From Cloacimonetes bacterium UBA3541 (GTDB taxonomy: Bacteria; Cloacimonadota; Cloacimonadia; Cloacimonadales; Cloacimonadaceae): 64,000 bases of DNA. Every line of letters starts with the position of its first letter. The first letter of the stretch is position 1. The position numbers and the translations under genes were made by a program. The stretch covers positions 1 through 64,000 of the forward strand of contig DFOM01000025.1 of the NCBI GenBank assembly GCA_002376725.1, read 5' to 3'. A model generated the notes under the pieces. The model saw only the letters and a list, made by a program, of their open reading frames with translations, did no database searches and was not told the origin of the DNA. Shown in pieces: positions 1 through 9,022 of the stretch.

Positions 1-90
1 GTTAAATCCTGAGACTGCTAATTTTTTATTTGCTTTTTTGGGAACTTCCATTATATTTATAATAGACAATAAAAAACTAGGAGGTATAAA

Positions 91-528
91 ATGAAACTAG
101 TACCATCTCGTAGAACTTCTGAAGTTGGTCCTATGAGCACGATGTTAAATATGTTTGATGAATTCTTCAATCGTGCTTTTGAGGAAGAGTTTGAGGAAGA
201 TAATTTCCGGGCTATGCCAATGGATATCATTGAAAGAGATAAAGAATTTGAGATTTTGGCTAATCTGCCTGGATTTAAGAAAGACAATGTTAAGATATCG
301 GTGCATGACAATCAGCTTCTGATTGAAGCCAATGTTGAAGAAACTAAAGAAGAAAAGAAAGGAACAGTCTATCGCTGCGAACGCTATAGTGGCAATTATC
401 GTCGCAACCTGCTTCTTCCTGATAATACTGATGTTTCAAAGATTTCAGCAAAAATGGAAGATGGAGTGTTGCATCTGATTATTCCGAAAAAAGAACCAAC
501 TCCGCAGAAAGAGATAGTTATTCAATAA
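91..528 (+). CDS. Hsp20-family small heat shock protein
   Basis: This is an ATP-independent holdase chaperone that binds unfolding proteins in the cytoplasm. The 145 residues show the family layout: a short, acidic, Phe-rich N-terminal arm (about 1-40), an alpha-crystallin domain (about 42-136) with the LPGF motif near residue 59 and the conserved GVLHLIIPK near 125-133, and a C-terminal tail ending in an I-x-I-like IVI that docks between subunits. The start is preceded by AGGAGG at good spacing. It is followed directly by a strong terminator and so looks monocistronic. A second Hsp20 lies at 30310-30750. The family call is secure; the client range is unknown. Confidence 0.95.
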   Translation: MKLVPSRRTSEVGPMSTMLNMFDEFFNRAFEEEFEEDNFRAMPMDIIERDKEFEILANLPGFKKDNVKISVHDNQLLIEANVEETKEEKKGTVYRCERYSGNYRRNLLLPDNTDVSKISAKMEDGVLHLIIPKKEPTPQKEIVIQ

Positions 529-542
529 CCAGCCTCACAAAT

Positions 543-577
543 AAAAGGACGCAAGTTTTTTGATTTGCGTCCTTTTT
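543..577 (+). terminator. Rho-independent terminator after hsp20
   Basis: A perfect 12-bp stem (arms 543-554 and 565-576) closes a 10-nt loop and runs into a T tract. It lies 15 bases after the Hsp20 stop codon and separates it from gcvH. Confidence 0.9.
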
Positions 578-627
578 ATTATTAACCCTCATTTGTAATA
601 CTTACGCCAAAAAATTTTAAGTTGTCC

Positions 628-656
628 TTGACACATTATAGAGCTATTCAAATTTA
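628..656 (+). promoter_or_regulatory. Likely sigma70-type promoter for the gcvH operon
   Basis: A consensus TTGACA at 628-633 is followed after 17 bases by AATTTA at 651-656. The same pattern, a good -35 with 17 bases and an A/T-only -10, recurs before other transcription units in the window. The -10 is weak and the start site is inferred. Confidence 0.45.
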
Positions 657-684
657 GCTTTAAAATAAATTAGGGGAGAAAAAA

Positions 685-1068
685 ATGCTGGTTCCAGACG
701 ATTTATATTACACAGAAACCCATGAATGGATTAGAGTAGATGATGGAATTGCCACTGTTGGCATTACCGATTTTGCTCAAAAGGAATTAGGCGATATTGT
801 CTATTTGGAATTACCGGATATTGGCACTAAAGTCTTCACTGGTGAACCTTGTGGCACCATTGAAGCAGTTAAATCTGCAGAGGATTTGATTAGTCCTGTC
901 AGTGGCGTTATAGAAGATAAAAATCTGGAAGCAGAAGAATCTACAGAAATCGTCAATAAATCACCTTATGAAGAAGGCTGGCTTTTTCGGGTCCGTCTTT
1001 CTAATCTAGAAGAATTAGAAGACCTGTTAAGTCCGCGGGACTATGTTAAACTGATTGAATCTTTATGA
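685..1068 (+). CDS. gcvH: Glycine cleavage system H protein
   Basis: This is the lipoyl carrier protein that shuttles the aminomethyl group between the P, T and L proteins of the glycine cleavage system. The 127-residue length is normal. The lipoyl-lysine motif is visible as AVKSAEDL, with the acceptor Lys at residue 63, and the N-terminal ETHEW signature is at 11-15. GGGGAG precedes the start. No other gcv gene is nearby. It heads a run with gmk 3 bases downstream, so H protein may be supplied independently here; a role as a lipoate-transfer intermediate is also possible. Confidence 0.96.
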   Translation: MLVPDDLYYTETHEWIRVDDGIATVGITDFAQKELGDIVYLELPDIGTKVFTGEPCGTIEAVKSAEDLISPVSGVIEDKNLEAEESTEIVNKSPYEEGWLFRVRLSNLEELEDLLSPRDYVKLIESL

Positions 1069-1071
1069 ACA

Positions 1072-1692
1072 GTGATAAGAAAAAATAAGAATTTCCTCAT
1101 CGTTCTCTCTTCACCATCTGGAGGTGGAAAAAGCACTATTCTTAATGAAGTGAGAAAAATTAGGCAGGATATAGAATATTCGGTATCCTATACCACTAGA
1201 CCTCCTCGTGGAGATGAAAAGGACGGTGTGCACTATCATTTCGTTGATGAAGCAGAGTTTTTGCATCGGCGTGAGGAAGGAGATTTCTTGGAAACTGCTC
1301 AGGTCTTCGGTCACTGGTATGGAACCTCTATCAGCTTTATTAAAGACCGTCTGGCTGCTCAACATCACATCATTCTTGATATTGATGTCCAGGGCGCTGC
1401 TCAAATTAGCTCCACCAGTATTCCCTATATTAAGATTTTTATTATGCCACCATCTATGAAAATATTGCGAGAAAGACTTATCAAAAGAAGCACTGATTCA
1501 CTTCGGGAAATAGAAAAAAGACTGCTTATAGCTAAGCAGGAAATTCAGTTTATCCCGCAGTATGATTATCTTGTGATTAATGATGAGCTATCCTGTGCCG
1601 TTGATGATGTGCTGGCTATTATCCGCGGTGAAGAAAACCGCACTAACCGTTATCCAGATCCCATTAAAGACTTTCTGGAAGAAGAGGAGTAA
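1072..1692 (+). CDS. gmk: Guanylate kinase
   Basis: This enzyme phosphorylates GMP (and dGMP) to GDP with ATP in purine nucleotide synthesis. The 206 residues carry the P-loop SSPSGGGKST (13-22) and the GMP-binding region with SVSYTTRPPRGDEKDGVHYHFV, both diagnostic of the family. The only sensible start is GTG at 1072, since the ATG at 1065 is out of frame and soon stopped. It begins 3 bases after gcvH and is followed 8 bases later by an omega-like gene. The gmk-rpoZ order is common in bacteria. Confidence 0.97.
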   Translation: MIRKNKNFLIVLSSPSGGGKSTILNEVRKIRQDIEYSVSYTTRPPRGDEKDGVHYHFVDEAEFLHRREEGDFLETAQVFGHWYGTSISFIKDRLAAQHHIILDIDVQGAAQISSTSIPYIKIFIMPPSMKILRERLIKRSTDSLREIEKRLLIAKQEIQFIPQYDYLVINDELSCAVDDVLAIIRGEENRTNRYPDPIKDFLEEEE

Positions 1693-1700
1693 TAACTATT

Positions 1701-2102
1701 ATGTATAACCCCAAGATTGACCTATTTCTTGAAAAAACTGGTCTAGACTATCTTTTTTGCCTATTGGCTAACCTTGAAGCTCAAAGATTAAGTCAGCTTC
1801 CTGCTTATGTCCGGCAACATTTCCCGGATAAAATCCCCGTTATGGCTATGAATCATGTAGCCGATAATGAAGTCCCTGATTACTTTAAAGAAATAGAGGA
1901 AGCTACACTGAAGATAGCTAAGGAAAATCTACCTTATCCTGAAGAAGAACTTGAACTGGAAGAAGAAACCTACGACGATTCTGAGGAACATATTGAAGAA
2001 TTAGCAGATTCTACTCATCGTTATTATAGAAAAGAAGAAGAGGAAGAAGAATCCTACGAGTTTGAGGATGACCTTAATGACTTGGAAGATGAAGAAGACT
2101 AA
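1701..2102 (+). CDS. Divergent RNA polymerase omega subunit candidate with acidic tail
   Basis: This 133-residue protein has no secure family match by eye. Residues 8-60 follow the pattern of the omega subunit: LEKTG..YLFCLLA...A..L at 10-32 resembles LEKxxxxxxLVLLAAxRAxQL, and DKIPVMAMNHVADNEV at 43-58 resembles the KPxVxALxEIAxGxI block. Position supports this, because rpoZ usually follows gmk. The canonical RARQL is degraded. Residues 75-133 are a very acidic Glu/Asp/Tyr tail, likely disordered. Omega helps assemble beta-prime into core polymerase. An unrelated acidic protein remains possible. Confidence 0.5.
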   Translation: MYNPKIDLFLEKTGLDYLFCLLANLEAQRLSQLPAYVRQHFPDKIPVMAMNHVADNEVPDYFKEIEEATLKIAKENLPYPEEELELEEETYDDSEEHIEELADSTHRYYRKEEEEEESYEFEDDLNDLEDEED

Positions 2103-2111
2103 TCGGTTTTT

Positions 2112-2753
2112 ATGATACCTTATGAAATAATCCAGCACCTGGAACTGCTTGAAAACCTCGGTATTAATGAAATATTTCTGCCTCCTTCCCCCAAAGCTGA
2201 AATACTGAAAGAACTCAGTATTAAATATTCAAATTGTACAAAATGTAAACTACATACCGGAAGAATCAAATTCGTCTATGGCGAAGGTAATCCTGATGCC
2301 CTTGCTATGCTCATTGGAGAAGCTCCAGGAGTACAGGAAAATATATATGGCCGCCCCTTTGTCGGTCCAGCTGGTAATCTTCTTACTAATATGCTTAAGG
2401 CAATAAATCTCTCTCGGGAAGATGTGTATATCTGTAATATCGTGAAATGCAGACCTCCCAATAATCGCAATCCTGAACCTGAAGAAAGGGAAGCCTGTTT
2501 ACCCTATTTGTTAGAACAAATTGAAATTATACAGCCTAAACTAATTCTAATGCTCGGACTTGTTGCTGCTCAAACCTTGCTTAATACAAAACTAAGTATG
2601 GAAAAACTGCGTCAGACTACTCATAGCTTTCAAGGTATCAAAACTTTTGTAACCTACCATCCTTCTGCTTTACTTAGAAATCCGAACTGGAAAAAACCTG
2701 CCTGGCAGGATTTACAATGTTTTCAAGCTGAGTATGTTAAACTACTTCAATGA
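2112..2753 (+). CDS. Family 4 uracil-DNA glycosylase (Fe-S)
   Basis: This enzyme removes uracil from DNA, starting base-excision repair of deaminated cytosine. The 213 residues contain motif GEAPG (69-73), the downstream VGPAG, the VKCRPPNNRNP block (111-121) and the catalytic-loop HPSALLR (183-189). Four Cys suited to the family's 4Fe-4S cluster are Cys42, Cys45, Cys113 and Cys129. The first 40 residues before the CxxC are a helical extension often seen in this family. It overlaps the next gene by 4 bases, suggesting coupled translation. Confidence 0.93.
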   Translation: MIPYEIIQHLELLENLGINEIFLPPSPKAEILKELSIKYSNCTKCKLHTGRIKFVYGEGNPDALAMLIGEAPGVQENIYGRPFVGPAGNLLTNMLKAINLSREDVYICNIVKCRPPNNRNPEPEEREACLPYLLEQIEIIQPKLILMLGLVAAQTLLNTKLSMEKLRQTTHSFQGIKTFVTYHPSALLRNPNWKKPAWQDLQCFQAEYVKLLQ

Positions 2754-3553
2754 ATTCTGGTTCTTTCTATAAAAAATCTCTTCTTTTCTTTTTCCTTTTC
2801 CTTTTTCTCTCATCAATTTATGCTGTTATTGCTATCTATGGTGATTCTCAAGGGAATAATGATATTCATAAACAGGTAGTTGAAGCTGTAATTAAACACC
2901 AACCTGATATTACCTTCCATCTGGGAGACCTTACTGAACGAGGGAAAAACCAGGAAGAATACGATGAGTTTTTCTACTATAGTAAACCCCTTACTGATTT
3001 ATGTCCTCTCTATCCAGTTAAGGGAAATCACGACTCCTCTGCTGAACTATTCTTGAAAAACTTCCCCTTCTTAAGTCAAACTTACTATATAGTAGAACAC
3101 GATAGCTTACTCTTTATCATTCTGGATAGCACTCTTGACTTAATGCCGCATTCTGAACAATTTAACTGGCTTATAGAAACATTCAATTCCAACCCTTTAA
3201 AACCTAAAATTATCCTGATGCATCATCCTGTGTTCAGCAGTGGTTATCATAATGGAAATGATGATTGGGCACTGTATCTTCCTGCTCTTTTTTCTTCTAA
3301 TAAGGTTATTGCTGTTTTTTCAGGTCACGACCATAATTATGAGCATTTACTGTGGAAAAACCTCCACTTTTTTGTCTCAGGAGGTGCAGGAGGCTCTCTT
3401 CGTCCTTCACTTTCTCAACATCCATATAGTAAAATCTTTTGCTCCTCCTATAACTATATCATCCTTACTCGGCAAGGCAATTCATTGATTTGCACTGCTT
3501 ACAGTTTAGGCGGAAGTATTATTGATAGCGTAGTCATTCTTCTGGAGTCCTGA
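2750..3553 (+). CDS. Exported calcineurin-like metallophosphoesterase
   Basis: This is a secreted phosphoesterase of the calcineurin/purple-acid-phosphatase superfamily; the substrate is unknown. All metal-ligand motifs are present in order: GDSQGNN (31-37), GDL (59-61), GNHD (92-95), MHHP (157-160) and GHDH (192-195). The N-terminus is Lys-Lys followed by a Phe/Leu-rich hydrophobic stretch (11-28), a signal peptide or anchor, so it acts outside the cytoplasm. The start ATG overlaps the stop of the glycosylase gene (ATGA). It is the last gene of the run; a 590-base AT-rich gap follows. Confidence 0.88.
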   Translation: MNSGSFYKKSLLFFFLFLFLSSIYAVIAIYGDSQGNNDIHKQVVEAVIKHQPDITFHLGDLTERGKNQEEYDEFFYYSKPLTDLCPLYPVKGNHDSSAELFLKNFPFLSQTYYIVEHDSLLFIILDSTLDLMPHSEQFNWLIETFNSNPLKPKIILMHHPVFSSGYHNGNDDWALYLPALFSSNKVIAVFSGHDHNYEHLLWKNLHFFVSGGAGGSLRPSLSQHPYSKIFCSSYNYIILTRQGNSLICTAYSLGGSIIDSVVILLES

Positions 3554-4120
3554 TTCATTTTTAAGCTTTCTTAAAATGCTTTCATTATAAATACAAGAAA
3601 ATAGAACATTAGCAAATACTCACTTTTACTTTGACTCATTAAAAGTATATTAATTAGCTACTTTTTCTTCTATCTCTATAACTTACTAATGAAATTGAAA
3701 TTATTCAATTACTTGTTTCTTCCTTAGGTCTATCTTAATAAAATCGTTAAGATGGAGATAAGGTAGACTTAGCAACTATCAGAATGACAATAAAAAGACT
3801 CTAATATGGATAAAACTTTTTATTTATATAACTACTCTATTAAAGATTTTAGTGTGAATAAATAATGAATTTAATAAAAAGAAGAAACCTATTAAAAATC
3901 ATAGAATATAATTATTGGAGTAGATAAAAGGGAAGATTGCAATTATCATTCAGTATCCTTTCTCATATTTCCTTCTGGGATTATCCAAAACAGATCTTGA
4001 ATCTCATACTGTTTCTGATATTTAGATTGACGGAAAATAATATCTATGGTTTTTGGATAATTAAGATTAAGAGTATAAAACAGTATTATAAGCTTATTAA
4101 TTATTTAAATATTAAATAAT
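3554..4120. other. Long AT-rich intergenic region
   Basis: No gene is supported here. The sequence is extremely A/T-rich with low-complexity Phe/Ile/Lys-type open frames only. A weak interrupted inverted repeat (ATCTTAA / TTAAGAT) lies near 3732-3752. The dapA promoter must lie in its right part, but I see no confident -35/-10 pair. Confidence 0.6.
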
Positions 4121-4145
4121 AGCGAAAATTTAAGGAGATGTACTT

Positions 4146-5021
4146 ATGTTACAAGGTTCATTTGTGGCTTTAGTAACTCCGTTTAAGCACGGAGAGGTAG
4201 ATTATGTAGCCCTGGAGAGGCTAATAGATTTTCATTTAGAGAATGGGACCGATGGAATTGTCCTCTTAGGGACTACGGCAGAAGCTTCCAGTTTGGCATC
4301 AGATGAGAGAGAAGCATTGCTTTTGTTTGCTATGCAGAAGATAAATCATAGAGTACCAGTGATAATTGGTACAGGAAGCAACAGTTTTAGTCATACCCTA
4401 GCAGAAACTATAAAAGCTCAGGAATTGGGGGCAGATTATGCCTTGATAATAACTCCCTATTATGTGAAACCTACTCAGAAGGGTATGGAAGAATATTTTT
4501 TAGCTATTGCAGAGAAAACTAACATTCCTATAGTAATCTATAATGTTCCAGGAAGGACAGGGGTGAATATTACTTCTTCTACAGTGGTAAAACTTGCCCG
4601 TCAATGTTCTCAGATTGCAGGAATAAAGGAAGCAAGTGGTAATTTAGTTCAGGCAACGGAAATAGTTCGTGATGCTCCTGAAGGTTTTGCTCTGCTTAGT
4701 GGTGAAGATGCCATAAACTATCCTTTAATGGCTATTGGTGGAAGGGGTTGTATCTCAGTTACAGCAAATATTATTCCGAAAGAATTGAGTGAGCATATTC
4801 ACAGCTGTTTAAAAGGGGATTTTATCACCGCAGCAAAACAGCACCGAAATCTGCTGAAATTGAATCAAGCTATGTTTATAGAAACTAATCCTATTCCGGT
4901 TAAAGAAGCTTTGCATATGATGGGAATGATAAACCTGGAATTTCGTTTACCTATGTGTCCTTTAATGGATAACAACAGAGAGATATTACATAATGTTTTA
5001 AAGGAATATAAACTTATTTAG
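4146..5021 (+). CDS. dapA: 4-hydroxy-tetrahydrodipicolinate synthase
   Basis: This enzyme condenses pyruvate with aspartate semialdehyde in lysine/diaminopimelate synthesis. The 291-residue (beta/alpha)8 protein has the Schiff-base Lys161 in GIKEASGN, the catalytic Tyr132 in IYNVPGRTG, the GTTAE motif with Thr43/Thr44, and the GGRGCISV segment. These make it DapA rather than a generic lyase of the superfamily. AAGGAG precedes the ATG. It starts a seven-gene forward run, with the next gene 9 bases away. Its presence alongside lysine-fermenting kamDE means lysine is both made (for the wall) and degraded. Confidence 0.95.
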   Translation: MLQGSFVALVTPFKHGEVDYVALERLIDFHLENGTDGIVLLGTTAEASSLASDEREALLLFAMQKINHRVPVIIGTGSNSFSHTLAETIKAQELGADYALIITPYYVKPTQKGMEEYFLAIAEKTNIPIVIYNVPGRTGVNITSSTVVKLARQCSQIAGIKEASGNLVQATEIVRDAPEGFALLSGEDAINYPLMAIGGRGCISVTANIIPKELSEHIHSCLKGDFITAAKQHRNLLKLNQAMFIETNPIPVKEALHMMGMINLEFRLPMCPLMDNNREILHNVLKEYKLI

Positions 5022-5030
5022 GAGAATATA

Positions 5031-7952
5031 ATGAAGAAGCAGGTGGAAAAATATGGGTTTGAACTGCTTGAAACTCGTGAGATAAAAGAAATCTCAGCAA
5101 CCGCTTATTACTATGAACATAAGAAAAGTGGAGCACATTTTCTAAATGTTAAATGTGAGGATAATAATAAGCTTTTCTGTGTCACTTTTAAAACTGTTCC
5201 TCAGGATAATACTGGTTGTCCACACATAATGGAACATTCTGTGCTGAATGGATCAAAAAATTTTCCTGCTAAATCCACTTTTATGGAACTGATTAAGGGT
5301 TCATTGCACACCTTCATCAACGCAATGACTGCTTCGGATATGACTCTTTATCCTGTAGCCAGCACTAATAATAAGGATTTTTATAATCTTACCCGTGTCT
5401 ATATGGATGCAGTATTTTTCCCTAAAATTTATGAGCAACCATATATCCTGAGTCAGGAAGGCTGGCATTATGATATTAAAGACCCTGAAGATGAGCTTAA
5501 GATTATTGGTGTGGTCTATAATGAGATGAAGGGAGCTTATTCTTCGCCAGATAACCTGATTGAATTAAACAATCAGATTGCTCAATTTCCCGATTCACCT
5601 TATAAATATGATTCCGGTGGTAATCCCAAGGAAATCCCTCAACTCACTTATGAAGATTTTATCAACTTTCATAAAAAGCACTATCATCCTTCTAATTCCT
5701 ATATTTTCCTCTATGGAGATGCTGATGAAAATGAAATAATGGAAATGATGGATAAAGAATATCTTTCTCAATTTAAGAAGGATGTGGAACCTGTGGAACT
5801 GCCTTTCCAGAAACCTTTTACCCGAACCAAGAAACTGGAAGTGGAATATCCCGTGGAAGAAGGGAAAGATATAAGTGAACAATATCATCTAAGTTTGAAT
5901 TATACCTATGGTAAAAATCCTGATTTAATCACCGTTTTTGCTATAAATGCTCTTATGGATATTCTGATGAGCACACCTGCCTCTCCTTTGAAAAGAGCTA
6001 TTCTGGAATCAGGGTTAGCTCATGATGTGAGAGTTTCTTTCAATATTTGTATTTTACAGCCAACCTTCGGTATAATCTGTAAAGAAATTAAAAAGGAGAA
6101 TATCCCTGCTCTGGTTCAGCTTATCACAGATGAGTTGAATTGTCTGGTTAAAGAAGGAATTGATAAAAAACTCATAGAAGCAGTTCTTAATAGAAGAGAA
6201 TTCTTCCTTAGAGAAGGTCCCGATGGAAACTTTCCTAAAGGGCTTTCTTATGCTTTTATTGTCTATCATCACTGGATCTACAGTGGTAATCCTATTGATG
6301 CTCTGGCATTGGAAGAGATACTGAAAGAACTGAGAAGAGGTCTAACTGAGCCTTATTATGAAGAATTGATTAAGAAATCGATACTTAAAAATCACCATAG
6401 TAGCCAGATAACCTATATTCCTGTTTCAGGATTGGCTAATAAATGGGAGCAAGAGATAAAGGAAAAACTGGCAGAAGAGAAAAAGAAATTGAGTGAAGCA
6501 ATGCTTAGTAAATTGATAGAAGATACCAGGGAGTTTCAACAATGGCAACAGCAGCAACCAACTCCTGAAGAACTTGCCCGTATTCCTTTCCTTACCCTTG
6601 AAGATATAAATCCTAAAGCAGAAGCCTATCCCCTGGAACTGGAAAAAATCGGAACTAAAACTATCCTTACTCATCCTTTAAAAACTAATGGAATTGTCTA
6701 TCTAAAAGCCTATTTTGACCTTGATCATTCTCCCGAAGAAGACCTCCCCTGGTTAGCTCTATATGCTTCTCTTATGGGAATGGTAGATAGTAAAAATTAT
6801 AATTATGTAGACCTTTCCAACGAAATCTACAGTCACACTGGAGATTTGAATTTAAAGTTAAATCTCAGACCCAGTTATCAGGAACCGGATGTCATTCTGC
6901 TCAAGTTCCTGCTTAGCGGGAAAGCATTACAAAATAAGACGGATAAGCTTATTGAGCTGGCAAAGGAGTTTGCCCTTTATCCTCTTTTTGCTGACTATGA
7001 TAGATTGAAACTACTCATTCGGGAAGCAAAAGCTAAACTCCAAGCCAGATTATTTTATTCTGCTGAAAGTATAGCAATTAACCGCCTTTTTGCTCCCTCC
7101 AGCCAATTACATCATTTTCTTGATCTTACCAGTGGTCTGGACTATTATCGTTTTCTATGTGACTTAGATAAGAAATTAGACCAGGATATAGAAAATATAG
7201 CTCATAAACTGGAACAGGTACGAGAAACTTACTTTTGTCAGAATAATCTCTTAATAAGTATTACTTCAGATGAAGAAGCCATAAAAGAGACTATCAATAG
7301 GTTGAATCCACTGCTTGATGCCATTCCTGATAAAGTGTATCCACCTTTTGAACGGTATTTTCATCCTACAGATTTTAATGAAGGTATTATTGCTCCTATT
7401 CAGGTTCAGTATTGTACCAAGGGTGGAAATTTCTTCCGTAAGGGTTATTCCTATTCCGGAAAGTTAAGAGTGCTCACCAATATTCTTAATAGCGAATACC
7501 TGTATCGTGAACTCCGAGAAAAAGGTGGTGCATATGGAACCTGGGCGGGGTTTACTCTGAATGGCTATATGTATTTTGCTTCCTATAGAGACCCTAATCT
7601 GGAAAGAACTCTGGAAGTATATGATCAGACTCCGGAATATTTGCGTAATTTTGAATGTAGTAAACGAGATATGGAAAGGTATATTATCGGCGATATTTCT
7701 AAGCTGGATTATCCTAAAACACCTGAAGGAAAAGGTGCTCAATCTGATGATGATTATATTACTGGCTTTACGCAGGAAGATAGACAACAGATTAGGGATG
7801 AGGTGCTTTCCACCAGGTTGGAAGATATCCATCAATATGCAGATATGATTGAAGAAGTGATGAGTATGAATCATTATTGTGTGGTAGGTAATGAAGCAAA
7901 ACTAAAAGCGGCTAGTGAGTTATTTGATAAATTAACTCCCCTTTTATCCTAA
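5031..7952 (+). CDS. M16C insulinase-family zinc protease (PreP-like)
   Basis: This is a large peptidasome that encloses and degrades oligopeptides, in the family of mitochondrial presequence protease. The 973-residue length and four-domain layout fit M16C. The inverted zinc motif is HIMEH (His65, Glu68, His69), and the distal glutamate lies in VVYNEMKGAYSSPDN near residue 165. The C-terminal half carries the Arg/Tyr region (LYRELREKGGAYG) typical of the inactive partner domains. No signal peptide is visible, so it is likely cytoplasmic. Its substrates here are unknown. Confidence 0.94.
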   Translation: MKKQVEKYGFELLETREIKEISATAYYYEHKKSGAHFLNVKCEDNNKLFCVTFKTVPQDNTGCPHIMEHSVLNGSKNFPAKSTFMELIKGSLHTFINAMTASDMTLYPVASTNNKDFYNLTRVYMDAVFFPKIYEQPYILSQEGWHYDIKDPEDELKIIGVVYNEMKGAYSSPDNLIELNNQIAQFPDSPYKYDSGGNPKEIPQLTYEDFINFHKKHYHPSNSYIFLYGDADENEIMEMMDKEYLSQFKKDVEPVELPFQKPFTRTKKLEVEYPVEEGKDISEQYHLSLNYTYGKNPDLITVFAINALMDILMSTPASPLKRAILESGLAHDVRVSFNICILQPTFGIICKEIKKENIPALVQLITDELNCLVKEGIDKKLIEAVLNRREFFLREGPDGNFPKGLSYAFIVYHHWIYSGNPIDALALEEILKELRRGLTEPYYEELIKKSILKNHHSSQITYIPVSGLANKWEQEIKEKLAEEKKKLSEAMLSKLIEDTREFQQWQQQQPTPEELARIPFLTLEDINPKAEAYPLELEKIGTKTILTHPLKTNGIVYLKAYFDLDHSPEEDLPWLALYASLMGMVDSKNYNYVDLSNEIYSHTGDLNLKLNLRPSYQEPDVILLKFLLSGKALQNKTDKLIELAKEFALYPLFADYDRLKLLIREAKAKLQARLFYSAESIAINRLFAPSSQLHHFLDLTSGLDYYRFLCDLDKKLDQDIENIAHKLEQVRETYFCQNNLLISITSDEEAIKETINRLNPLLDAIPDKVYPPFERYFHPTDFNEGIIAPIQVQYCTKGGNFFRKGYSYSGKLRVLTNILNSEYLYRELREKGGAYGTWAGFTLNGYMYFASYRDPNLERTLEVYDQTPEYLRNFECSKRDMERYIIGDISKLDYPKTPEGKGAQSDDDYITGFTQEDRQQIRDEVLSTRLEDIHQYADMIEEVMSMNHYCVVGNEAKLKAASELFDKLTPLLS

Positions 7953-7957
7953 AATTT

Positions 7958-9022
7958 ATGAAACCTAAGGACAAAAAAATCATCAAACCACATCGTCCAG
8001 CAAGGTTGAAAAATACACGCTTGCGTGACCTTGCGGTATTAGATGATTTTCCCGATAACATAAAATTTAAAGCAAAAAGAACTCCCGAAAAGGTAGCGGA
8101 AAACTATAAAAAGAGTATGCAATTAATATCCGGTCGTATCCTGGAAATGAAAAGTAACTATCAGTATATAATTGAAGCAGATAACATAATATATACAGCT
8201 ACTCTGTCCGGGAGATTAAAGCAATTCGCTTTCCACAGCAAGTCCATTGTAGCAGTGGGAGATTATGTGGAATTGGATATTGCGGCTGAACCTCCAAGAA
8301 TTGAAAATATCCTTCCTCGAAAAAATACTCTAACTCGTTATCTGGGAACTAATTTCCAAAGACCAAATATAATAGCTTCCAATCTAGATCAGGTAATAGT
8401 TACTTCTTCCTGGAGAAAACCAATGATAAAACCTGCCTTGATAGATCGTTACCTCTGTCTTGCAGCTCTGGATAATATAGATGCTATCATCGTTATCAAT
8501 AAGGTTGATCTCTGTAAAAACCGGAAAGAACTAGAAGAAACCACATCTTATTATAAAACTGTAGGTTATACTTTATTATATACCTCTGCTCTGACTGGAG
8601 AAGGCATAGATGAACTACGCGAATTGTTAAAAAATCGCGATAGCGTCTTCTCTGGTCAATCCGGAACCGGGAAAAGTTCTATAATCAATAGATTAGAACC
8701 ATCTTTAAATCTTCCAACCGCTGAGGTTAGTGACTACAATGAAAAAGGAAAGCATACTACCACTGGGACTATTCTCATTCCCTGGAGCTTTGGGGGTCAT
8801 CTTCTGGATACACCTGGAATTAAAACCGTAAATCTCTCTAAAGATGCTAAGTCTCAAATTCCACGGATTTTCCCAGGATTTGCACCTCTTGCTCCTTTAT
8901 GTTATTTTAATGATTGCACCCATACTCATGAAGAAAATTGTGCGGTACTTTCTGCTCTAGAGAACGGTAAAATTCCTGCAACTCGTTATCTTTCCTATGT
9001 TAATCTAATTAATTCCTTATGA
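7958..9022 (+). CDS. rsgA: Ribosome small-subunit-dependent GTPase RsgA
   Basis: This circularly permuted GTPase acts late in 30S subunit maturation. The G motifs occur in the permuted order: NKVD (181-184), then the P-loop GQSGTGKS (233-240), then DTPG (284-287). The C-terminal zinc site has Cys315, Cys320, His322/324 and Cys328. An OB-fold precedes the G domain. The N-terminus has about 50 extra basic residues (rich in Lys/Arg/Pro) not found in most RsgA proteins; they may contact rRNA. It overlaps nadK by 4 bases. Confidence 0.95.
   Translation: MKPKDKKIIKPHRPARLKNTRLRDLAVLDDFPDNIKFKAKRTPEKVAENYKKSMQLISGRILEMKSNYQYIIEADNIIYTATLSGRLKQFAFHSKSIVAVGDYVELDIAAEPPRIENILPRKNTLTRYLGTNFQRPNIIASNLDQVIVTSSWRKPMIKPALIDRYLCLAALDNIDAIIVINKVDLCKNRKELEETTSYYKTVGYTLLYTSALTGEGIDELRELLKNRDSVFSGQSGTGKSSIINRLEPSLNLPTAEVSDYNEKGKHTTTGTILIPWSFGGHLLDTPGIKTVNLSKDAKSQIPRIFPGFAPLAPLCYFNDCTHTHEENCAVLSALENGKIPATRYLSYVNLINSL

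Noticed and set aside
3937..4119. A 60-codon open frame before dapA
   Set aside because: It is rich in Ile/Leu/Lys/Asn as expected from random AT-rich DNA, has no ribosome site and no family features.
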